Shown here piece by piece: positions 12,771-24,700 of a DNA stretch of 64,000 nt. The position numbers and the translations under genes were made by a program. A model generated the notes under the pieces. That model saw nothing but the letters and a program-made list of their open reading frames with translations, was not told where the DNA came from and did no database searches. Origin of the DNA: Ciona intestinalis (Eukaryota; Chordata; Ascidiacea; Phlebobranchia; Cionidae); NCBI RefSeq assembly GCF_000224145.3, contig NC_020166.2, forward strand, positions 1,778,976 through 1,842,975. The letters run 5' to 3'. How positions within the stretch are numbered: position 1 is the stretch's first letter; each line of letters starts with the position of its first letter.

Positions 12771-15700
12771 ATGGGTTGCGTGACCTCAAAAGCAGGTATG
12801 TCATATTAACATTGCAGTAAGCCATTATTAATTAAGCATTAACCTATTTTAATTTATGTTGTCCGCTTAAATGTACTTTTCAATCAATTGCAGGTTGGGG
12901 GTCTGGACCTGGAAAAAAAAAGGGGGGGGGGGAATAATCATGTTTCTTTGTGGCACATCTGGTTTTCGCAAGTCTTGTAAAGATGTTGCAAAATATCACT
13001 GTGCCCCATTTGTACATTCCTTGATGCCCCCTTGTATGCAGTATTTTTTTGGGCCAGCTCATAAAATTCACCACGGCATTATGCAATTTGCGCCATAGCA
13101 AAAAAACATAAGACTGAAAATGGCAATTGGTTAGACCACTTTAGATGCTGGGGGTTAATTAGTTATCAGGATATTCTTCACTAGCACCAAAACCTTTTTG
13201 TCAAACCATTACTTTTCAAAAAATTGGATAATATTTAAAACACTGTTTTTATAATATTTTTTATCTTTATCATCATGTGTTTATCTCATAATTATAATTA
13301 AATAAATATATGGGTAATGTAAATTATATCCCACTAACTTATTGCAGTGGGCCATGGTTCCCCCTGAGTTGGTATATAAAGCATTTCATGCATAAACCAA
13401 ATATTTTGTCTCTCACATATGTTAGATTATTAAATAGACATTTATTGATTTTTGTCTCAGCAAAATACCTAGGGATTATCCATTGGTGATGTCATACATA
13501 ACTCACACATTGTAACAATGCTCTTTATATTTCATGTGTTACATCATTAAGCTGCAGAAGGTGGTGCTGTTGTGTAAGTTGACTTGATTATAAAGTTAAT
13601 ACGGTTGAATCTGTTGATATCTTATTTTAAATTTTCATAATTTCATATTTACAATTTAAATTGGGTTAAAAAGCAAGTTACATTCTTATGTCGATCCTAT
13701 TAAAACCTAGTAACTTTAATTTGTCAATATTCAGACTAATCAGACACAAAAATATAATATATATAACATATGTATGATTTTTTAAAGTATATTATATTGT
13801 GTAGTAGAGTGGGGGAAGATGGGATACTTTTATCACATAATATTCAAATATCTTGATCGTGTTTTAAACAATTAACAACAGTCAATGGGAGTCGTGAGTA
13901 TACGGTTTTAAAATTCCTCGAATGTCATTTGTTTACTACCAAATGGGACCAGAAAATAGAATCAAAAGATGTCCTATCTTAGCCCACCCCAATGTATGTT
14001 TATTTTCAATATTCAGACAAAGAAATGTTGGTGGTAAAGGGAAGGGAAAAGCAACGTCTAATTTCCCTGATCTATCTAAACACAACAACCATATGGCAAA
14101 GTGTTTGACAGAGAAGTTGTATAATGAACTTTGTAATAAAACTACTAAAGGAGGGGTGACACTGGATGAATGCATTCAAACAGGTTTGCAGTATTTCTAT
14201 TTTTGTATTTTTTTTGGAAGAATCTTGATTTTTTTATAGTTGTGGCAAACTGCCATTTTCTCTCCTGAAATATCAGTCTTTGGCACCATTGATCTGGCCA
14301 ACCTAGACATCCTTCACATTACCTAATGTTCCCACACATTCTAGGCGTAGACAACCCTGGCCACCCATTCATAATGACTGTTGGTGCTGTAGCTGGTGAT
14401 GAGGAAACTTATGAGGTGTTCGCGCCCCTGTTTGATAAAATAATCAGTGAAAGACATGGCGGATACGGTGAGTCTATTGTGTGGTTGCTGGGGTGTTTTC
14501 CATTCACAGTATTTTAGTTTAATTTTAATAAACTAGTTTATTAGTCAATCACTTCAACCAGAGGTCACTAATGGGTGTCTAAATTTTCAACCAAACAAAA
14601 AAACAATCATCCACAAAGTTACATACATGGTAAACTAGAAATGGACATATGGTGTATAAAACAGAGTTACATTTATTTGTGATGACTCGTAAGCAGGCAC
14701 CAAGTGTATGAAATAGAACACCCATGTATAAAACAGAATACCCACTACATTCATCTATATTCCTTATAAAGGCAAAACCCAACTTCACTCAACTGATTTG
14801 AACCCTGAACATTTGGTTGGGGGAGATGACTTGGACCCCAAGTATGTCTTATCATCGCGTGTACGCACCGGACGAAGTATTTCTGGCCTTGCCCTTCCGC
14901 CCTGCTGCTCACGTGCCGAGCGCAGAGAGGTAATATGGTTTTCATTTACGCCTATGAGCTATTTTAGGCTGTAAAACAGGGAACTAAAACACATAATACT
15001 TCATCCAGCGCATATAACTTTTCAAAAATGTGGGTATATGGACCTAGTCTGCCCTACGTCCCATGTCCTCTGGCTTGTCTAACCATTTTGCCTCACCAAT
15101 ACTCAAGAAAACACATAAAAAATATATATATTGACATAGTAAGTTTTATACCTAAAATCAATTTTCCTAACTAAATCTATTCTCCAGGTTGAGAAGATAC
15201 TTTCTGAAGCCTTAGCGGCCTTAGATGGTCCTTTCAAAGGAAAGTATTACCCACTGTCTGGTATGTCTGATGAGACACAAGAGAAACTTATTGAGGATCA
15301 TTTTCTCTTCGATAAACCAGTGTCGCCCCTTCTACTTGCTTCCAGGATGGCACGAGATTGGCCTGAAGGTCGTGGTATTTGGTGAGTCTATTACAAGTTT
15401 AAAAGTAAATAAAAATATTTGTCTCTTGAATTGTAGCATAGCTTCAGGCGCCACAGCTCAGTGGTTAGCATGCCTGCTTCTAACCCATAAGTTATGGGTT
15501 CAAGGCTTGTTGCTGCTACCATTGGGGACGTATGTTTCCTTGGACAAGACACTTAGCTGCAATTGCTCCAAACTAGTGGTTACTCATGGGTTGTTTAAAT
15601 TGTCAGCGATACAGAAAAGACACACCCGTACAGCTGCATAATAGCACAAAATGATACGAATCAGAAAACTGGTGTTATAACTTTTCCCGTTGTGCGCGAA

Positions 15701-18700
15701 TAAAGCAAGTTCCATTCAAATGTAACTGACACTTTTAACAATATGTCATTGACCCCAGGCACAATGAAGAGAAGAACTTCCTTGTATGGGTGAATGAGGA
15801 AGACCATAGTCGTGTAATTTCAATGGAGAAGGGTGGGAACATGAGGCGTGTGTTCACAAGGTTTTGTGAGGGCTTGAAAAAGGTTGAAGACACCATAGCC
15901 AAGAGAGGACACAGCTTCATGTGGAATGAACACCTCGGGTATATTCTAACATGTCCATCAAACCTGGGTACTGGCTTAAGGGGTGGCGTGCATCTTAAGG
16001 TGGGTGTTGGTGAGATAAAAAATAAACTTTGCTTTAGTTTAAGTCTTAAGATAAACGAATTATGAATAACTATTAATCCTTCCATGGCGAACTTGTGCTG
16101 TTTCATATACTCAGGTTGCTTACAAGTTATGTAACTTTTTGGGTGATTGTTTTTCTGTATGGCTGACAATTGGACAACCAATAGTGGCCACAGGAATAAA
16201 CCGTCTAATGAACTACAGCATAGGATGCCATGAGACTAAGATTTAAGCCAGAATTGTCCCACTGAAATTTAGGCCAGTCCCAGTGGCCATTTTGTTGCCA
16301 TATAAAATGTTCAGAACAGCAGATCTAGTTACACATGTTGTACTCATTACCCCCATCTCTAATAATATGACCCATGATACAATAAATCATTGATTTTAAC
16401 ACACTTTTTTTATTTCAGATCCCCTTGATGAGCAAACACCCCATGTTTGAAAATCTTTTGAAGAAGCTTCGTCTACAAAAGCGAGGCACAGGGGGTGTAG
16501 ATACGGCATCTACAGATGGAACGTTTGATATTTCAAACTCTGATAGATTGGGATCATCAGAAGTAGACCAAGTACAATGTGTCGTGGATGGTGTGAACTT
16601 GCTTATACAGATGGAGAAGAGATTGGAAGCAGGTTTGGAATATTTGTTTATAGGTTGATAATAGATATTGTGGTTCAGTGTTTGGCACTGGATTCAATAG
16701 TCTTAATTAATTGGTGCTACTGCTACTTAAGGTGTATGAGTATTTGTCAAGACACTTAAAGCTAATTACTCCAATCCAGTGGTCACAAATGGGCTGTCTA
16801 AATTGTCAATGTTACAGAAAAACAATCACTGACAAAGTTACATACGCGATAACTTGTAAGCGGCCACTATATGTATAAAAGTAAAACAAAACATGTGTGT
16901 TATAACAACTGTCATTGCCCCACCACACCAGAATATATAAAATACATTCATTCAACATGTAACTGTCTCTCCAGGCCAAACTGTTGATGATTTGATGCCA
17001 GCCGATAAAAAAGTTGAAACTGACATCAATTATCCTGACCTATCAATGCATAACAACTGGATGTCTAAGTGTTTGACACCCGCTGTTTATACCAAGCTTA
17101 AGAATCGTAAAACACCAAGTGGATATTCACTTGATAAGTGCATTCAAACAGGTAGGTGGTTTGACAGTGAGCATGAGGTGTATACCCTTTTATGTTTAGT
17201 GTAAAAGAAGACATTCATGTTATAACTCGACAGTGAGCATGAGGTGTATGAATACACTATGTGTGTCTGGTGTATAAAAATACACCCATGTTATAACTTG
17301 ACAGTGAGCATGAGGTGTATGAATACACTATGTGTGTCTGGTGTATAAAAATACACCCATGTTATAACTTGACAGTGAGCATGAGGTGTATGAATACACC
17401 ATGTGTGTCTGTTGTATAAGAAGATATCCATGTTATAACTTGACAGTGAGCATGAGGTATATGAATCCATGTGTGCCTGTTTCAAGAAGACAAGACAATG
17501 TTTAAAATGTTATGAATTCATGACTTTACAGTTTTTGTTAAACAAACTTTATACATATATATATATGTACATACTGTTGCTGCCCAGCATACTATTAGTC
17601 TGAAATAAATTCTTAAAATATGTTATTTGTGATCTTAAATACTTACCATGGTGTTGTCTTTTATGTGGCAGATGTAAACTATAAAAAGTTTTTGCATTTT
17701 TATTCAAAACTAAAAAATTGCCAGAAAATCTCTTCCAGAGAAAAAAGTTAGAACATCTTTGTACCATATATGGTAACCCCTACTAAACAATATTAACCAC
17801 TTATACAACAGGTGTTGACAATCCTGGCCATCCATTTATAATGACTGTAGGATTAGTGGCAGGGGATGAGGAAACTTATTCAACTTTTTCGGAATTATTT
17901 GATCCAGTGATTAGTGGAAGGCATGGAGGGTAAGTATGGTTTGGGTTTGGGGTGAGGTCTTTGTCTAGGACCCTCGGTTTAGGCCAGATTTGGCCAATTA
18001 CTAAATTACCCAGACTACTTATAAATGTTTATGCTGCAGCAATTGGCAATCATAATACTTGTGTACCGCTCAGAGTGTATTTGAGTTAAAAAAGTTTAAA
18101 AGCATATTTAATCTTATTTAGTATGTTAATATTGGCACCGTGGCAAAGTGGTTAGCATGCCTGCCTCTAACCTAGAGGGAATGAGTTCAAGGCTCTTCAC
18201 TGCTATCTTTGTGGTCATATGTGTCTTTGGGCAAGAACTCAAGCGATATTTGCTTTAACCCAGTGGTCACTATTGGATTGTCTAAATTGTCAGCCATACA
18301 TAAAATAAATAAATACCCTCTAAAAGAGAATCACACACAGTAACGTTACATTCATTCATTCGTAATACGCTCTGGCCTAAATGACTTGTATCCAAACCAT
18401 GGAATACATTCCAAATATTGTTCACCACAGCTACCCTGCAAATGCTAAACACACAACAGACTTAGATGCCACTCATCTTAGAGGAGGTGACAATCTGGAT
18501 CCTAAATATGTTTTATCATCAAGAGTAAGAACAGGTGAGAATATTTTGCAGCTGTTTATTTTTAGAATGATTATTTTTGTGGTTGGGCATTGAGACTTTA
18601 CATTTTAGTTTGCTATAACAACTACAACAAATCTAGGGTGACATTGTTAAAGCAGTTACACATTATACTCATAGTCGTAAAACATAGAAAACCTCATTGA

Positions 18701-21700
18701 TCAATGTGGTAAATGCAATATACTTTGGCTATGCTTTTTAGTATAGATACCTAAAAGCATGGTAAAGCTGTTTTAGGTGTAAAACTGGGGTGCTATAAGC
18801 CTAAAATATATGATTACAGGGACCCTTTACATTACACCTAAGACCTAACCACTGACAACAGGGGCTGGGCTATGGTTTGTTTACTGCTGCACTTTAATAA
18901 TACAAACACAGGTCGTAGCATCCGTGGTTTAGCATTACCACCATGGTGCACACGAGGTGAACGTAGAAAGACAGAGAAGATTATAACGGAAGCATTGTCA
19001 GCATTGGATGGCCCGCTAAAGGTGGGTTTTGATGGTTGGGTTGGTTTGGTTACAAAACTTGCCAGTTATTTTTTTGCCGAACTTGCCAGGACCTAATCTT
19101 TATATTTTGTTATGTCTGCTACCAAGGATAATGTAAATAATCTTTTAGCAGCTTATCTGGTATAAAACGTAGTGTATTTACGAATGCATGAAGTTTTTGA
19201 AACAATACATGTGTTATCACTATCGCGACTGTTGCCCTGCCACACGAGGATAAGCTCGGTTTACAATATGTGTCTGTATACCCAGGGCAACTATTACCCC
19301 CTCACTGGAATGACAGAGGAAACGCAGGATAAACTGATTGATGATCATTTCTTATTCGATAAACCGGTGTCACCTCTCCTTACAAGTTCAGGGATGGCAC
19401 GTGATTGGCCGGATGCCCGTGGTATTTGGTGGGTTAGTTTGATTGTGTGTTTGATTGTATGATGTCTAGTGCTGTCGCACAGTGGTTAGTTTGCTTGTCT
19501 ATAGCCCAAAGAATACTGTATCAGCATGTTTTAACAAATGACACTTCACTGTTAGTTCCCTTCTCTTTGTTGTTTTAGCTAATTTCACTCTGTTACTGTA
19601 TTTAAAGACACAAGTAATATTTATCATGTTTTTTTATAGTATACCACAATGCGACATAAACATTACATTATATATGACACCAGGCACAACGATGAAAAAA
19701 ACTTCCTTGTATGGGTGAATGAGGAAGATCATATGAGAATCATATCAATGGAGAAGGGTGGGAACATGAAAGCTGTGTTCCAACGCTTCTGTGATGGATT
19801 GCAAAAGGTGGGTAGCCGGCTATTTTTTGTGTTAAAAGAACAATGGTGGGAGACCACAACTGTTAATGCATTGTACATCAGTGGTCAGACATTTGTATAT
19901 TAACCAGAAGATACTGGTTTGATGCTAAATGCCGATGTGGATATGTGTCCTTGGGAAACAGACTTAGGACATACTACAACCCAGTGGTAACTAAATATGT
20001 TACACAACAATTGAGGCATTGGCATTGACTTGTTACTGTTATGTGGGGAGCCATTGAAAGGATTCTCGTATACCTTAACTTTATACTATTAGTCACAATT
20101 GGAAAAATTATGTTTAACCAAACATTACTAAAAATACATACATTTAAAGTATTTCTTTGTGTATTTTTTAAAAATAATAATAAAAATATGAGCGCCCACT
20201 TGTAAAAAAAGAAAGTGATGATCGCTTAATCAGTCGTAACTACTAAAAATGGTGCTGGTGTTTTTATTTATATGTGGCACCTGTGGCTACTATTAATATA
20301 GAAGAATCTGAAAGATTGTATTCATTTAATAATCATGAATTTAAATCTGTCTATATACTTTGTGAATGTACAACAAAACTATTTGTAGGTAAATTTGATC
20401 TGGTTCTATAACTTAACAGCGAACATAAGGTACTTTGTTTTATTTGCAGGTTGAAGCTACCATAAGTACAAACGGTCATTCATTTATGTGGAACCAGCAT
20501 TTAGGATATATCCTCACATGCCCTTCTAATCTTGGCACAGGTCTTCGAGGAGGTGAGATCATACATGTAACTTTAATTCATTTGATCGCGTTACATTATA
20601 TGAGGGCTTGTGTGTGAAATAGGACACCAGTGATATAATAATGACTATTATGTGCTCTGACATAAGAGGATGAATAAGTTACATTCATTCAGTTTTATAC
20701 ATGTAACTGTTTGAAACATTATATTTTGATTGTTGTGTGAGCACAATAGTTTAATTTAAAGTATTTGCCCTTTGTGTGTCTGCCAATACAATGTACTAGC
20801 TTCGATCAAAGGTCATTTAAACAATGTCTGTTCTATTCTGATGCCTGAATAGCTGGTATTAATTGGGTAAAAACTAAATGTATCTTTACTTAATGATCTG
20901 TACATTTTGATTACGCATGCTTGGTAGACTATTGTCTGTTTGTCTGGCGCTATGGCTCAGTAATCAGACGCTTGTATTATAACCAAAGGATAAAGGTTTA
21001 ATGCTAGATGCTGATATGCATATGTGTCCTTGGGCAAGACACACAAGGACATTTCTCCAACCCAATGGTCACTAAATGGGTTAGATTTGTAACAACTGAT
21101 AATCTGTATCTACTTGTCCAAATTGACAGCTATACATCAATAAATGAAAAAGTCCCCCCGGAAATAATAACCCACAAAGTAACATGCTTGGTTATTCGCA
21201 AGATGGCACAAGGTTTATGAACACTCATATTATAATGACTAAAAGTTTTCCGGCTACATGAGGATAAAACAAGTTAAGATTTATTCATTCAGTTACATTC
21301 ACTTTCCAACACAGGTGTTCACCTTAAAGTGCCTTTGCTCAGCAAACACAAGAAGTTCGATGATATATTATCAAAGATGAGATTACAAAAGCGGGGCACA
21401 GGTGGTGTGGATACGGCATCTACAGATGGAACGTTTGATATTTCAAACCTCGACAGGTGGTTTGGTTTGTGTTAAGCTGTTGTATATAAAATAATGCACT
21501 CATGAAACATGGGTATTTGGTATACTGTTAAAGACCAAGGTTCTATTATACTTATGGTGATTGTTTTCAATATGAGATGTACAGGTCTGTGGACATCATG
21601 GTGCTTAACAATTTTTATTCTGAGATTTTGGTCTATTGCCCCATTACCCCAACATCCAAGGTGCTACCATCTAGATCCCGCCGCGGCAGCTTATAGACAC

Positions 21701-24700
21701 TCAGTAATACAAATTCTGTAAGGGTGAGGTCTTCAGTGATGCACACATCAGGCCTTGGTTGTAGGTCTATTATCCCATTATATCCTTCTTAATGTTAATC
21801 TATAATATCTACCTCATATACAAGACTTAAAAAATCAAAAAAATGTTCTGCTATTACATTTACATACTATTTCTATATTTTGTATTAATGGTGTCTAAAA
21901 TAAGTGAAACCAAGATGTATTTATTGCTGTATTACTAATACCTCCCAATATAACATTCATATACAAGTATTACTAATACAATTCTTTCTATTGTACAGAC
22001 TTGGATCATCTGAAGTCTCCCAGGTTCAATGTGTTATCGATGGCGTTGAGACCTTGATACAAATGGAGAAAAGATTGGAACAAAAGAAATCGATTGACGA
22101 TCTTATTCCCAAGGAAACAAAGTCAAACAAAACAACAACAGTCGCAGTAAGATTTCTTTTTTTTTTCCGGTCATTTTATTATTTAATCCCGAAAAAGTAA
22201 TCACCTGCAAAGTAACATACATTGTAACTTGTAAGCTGGTGTATGAACAACTGTGTTATAACGACTGTTGTTTTTCTAGCAACCCGAGGATATAACAAGT
22301 TACATCCATAGTGACATTTTACTTCAACTGTTTTGGTACCTGACTTAAAAAATGTGTTTCTGCTATAACACATAATACCAGTATGACATGTTTGTCGGGA
22401 CAATTTCCCCAAGCATACAAGATATTTGCTTTAACAAGTCTTTAATGAACCAGTGCATTTAAATAGGATTGTGTGGAAAAATTGTATGTAGTTTTACGTG
22501 ATGCAATATCATATGAAATTAAATGAATAGAAATCCCTTATCCCCTCATGATACCTTCATATTCCCAGACTCCCGTGAAGCTTTCATTCGACAACTTTCC
22601 TGATTTATCTTCTCATAACAACTGGATGGCTAAGTGTCTTACTAAGGAGATATACGCAAAACTGTGTGACAAAAAGACAAGTTTTGGTAAACATCCACCT
22701 CTTTACATTTTGTCTAGAACCGCATCGTAACCGAAACTTTGCTTAATGGTCACTCCTTTTTATCCAATAAGTTTTGAAAAACTCATAAACTTTTTTTATA
22801 GACTTATTATACTCCAAATATACATAGACAATGTTACCATTCCATTCCCCATCTCACATAGGTTGCACCCTGGATAGCTGTATACAGACAGGAGTTGACA
22901 ATCCTGGCCATCCATTCATATTCACAGTAGGATTAACAGCAGGAGATGAGGAATGCTATTCTGTGTTCAAAGACTTGTTCGAACCAGTTATATCCGGTTA
23001 GTTTTAATTGGACTTTTAGAATCGGTGGTTTAAGAGATACTGTGTTTGAGGTTTAATGCCACTATTGTGGGCAAATGTAACCTTGGGCAAGACACTCCAA
23101 TTCAGTGGTCACTGACGGGTTGTTTAAGTTGTCAGCAACAATTCCATATGTGGTAGCTTGTTAGTGAGCACAAGGTGTCTGAAACAGAACATCTGTATAA
23201 TGCCTATCGTTGCCCGCCATGTGAGGACATTTAATCCACATTCGTTCAATACATCCTTCAGGTCGCCACAATGGTTATCTGCCTGATGCTAAACACTGCA
23301 CTGATCTCGACGCCACTAAACTAAGAGGAGGTAACTTTGATGAGAATTTTGTTCTCTCCTCCCGAGTACGAACCGGACGCAGCATCCGTGGATTGGCCCT
23401 CCCTCCTTGGTGTACAAGGGCTGAGAGGAGAAAGGTAGAGAAGTTGTCCGTGGAAGCTTTGTCCAAGTAAGTGTGGGTATATAGTGTGTGGTGTGGCAAG
23501 GATTGTCATTTTGTAGTTGATCACTTCTGATGTGAGATGATTGTGAGCGTATGTGTCCTTAAGCTTATGTTGTGAGGGTCTGTGTCCTTACCTTATGGCA
23601 ATTGCTGTCACTAATGGGTGGTTTAAATTGTCAGCCATACAAAAAAACAATCACTCCCAAAGTAACAAACATAGTAACTCGTAACCTGGCAGGAAGTGTA
23701 TGGATTAGTTTTGTTATGAATTAGTAGGTGGTCCAACGTTTGACATAAATCTCAGGTCTCATGGCGAACCTGTTGTTGGCCCTTACTCATATGATATACA
23801 TAAAATATGGGTGTCAGCAACTGCTAATACATTGTGTTTAATATCTCAGGTTGGCAAATGAACTGAAGGGAAAATATTATCCATTGAATAAGATGACGGA
23901 AGCTGAACAAGACCAACTTATTGATGATCATTTCTTGTTTGATAAACCTGTTTCTCCTCTACTTACAAGTGCAGGTATTCATTTTGTCACCTATGTGACA
24001 GTGTCAGTTGCGTCAGTGGTTCATATCTCTGTCTCTCACTGGTTACTAACGGGCTGTCTAAATTATCAACCATACACTGTCGCTTTTTATTTCAAACTCT
24101 TTTTCACACATTTTACCCATAGCGTGTTTTAACTACTGTTTTTTTAGTTCCTTTTCTTCAGGTTTTAAATAACATGATCTTCGCTATCGTTAAATAAAAA
24201 GTATGTGTTATATATTATGTAACACCCCCATATTATATATATATTAACATAGGCCCATATTAACATAGGCATGGCACGAGATTGGCCGGACGGTCGAGGT
24301 ATTTGGCACAACGATGCAAAGAACTTCCTTGTGTGGGTGAATGAGGAAGATCATTTACGACTTATCTCAATGGAGAAGGGTGGGAACATGAAGGCTGTGT
24401 TTGAAAGGTGGGGATCATGGTCATTCAATGAATGTAACTTACTTTATCCTTGCGTGGCTGGAAGACGACAGTGGTTATAACATGGATGTTCTGTATCATA
24501 CACCTCCTGTCTGCTTACTAGTTACCTCAAATTTAACTTTTTGGGTATTGTTTTTTTAGTTTTTTTTATAATGTAGCATATATACAACAAGCATATGTAA
24601 AACTGACTTAAATTACAAGGTTTTAGTGCTAGTGCTTCTTAAGTTTAGATGTATAATTAAACATAACCTATTAATTTTCGCATGGCCATGGGGGGCAAGG

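Larger units (their letters stand above)
12771..16632 (+). other. Creatine kinase domain 1 (exons 1-8)
   Basis: This codes residues 1 to about 379. It comprises the lipid-anchor start, a short Gly/Lys-rich linker supplied partly by a 16-nt microexon, and the first catalytic domain beginning at [10 protein letters not shown]. The active-site Cys codon is 15952-15954. The domain ends [11 protein letters not shown], followed by a linker containing [12 protein letters not shown] in exon 9. Confidence 0.92.
16975..22146 (+). other. Creatine kinase domain 2 (exons 9-17)
   Basis: About residues 380 to 769, from the linker [12 protein letters not shown] through [11 protein letters not shown] to KSNKTTTVA. 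The active-site Cys codon is 20519-20521. The phosphagen-kinase residues noted for the whole gene are all present. The tail [19 protein letters not shown] acts as the linker to domain 3. Confidence 0.92.

Noticed and set aside
12871..13101. Facing ORFs around the A9G11 tract
   Set aside because: The Lys/Gly or Pro/Phe runs come from the homopolymers, and the region lies within creatine kinase intron 1.
15735..16181. 148-codon minus-strand ORF
   Set aside because: It is the shadow of creatine kinase exon 7 plus an antisense SINE tail.
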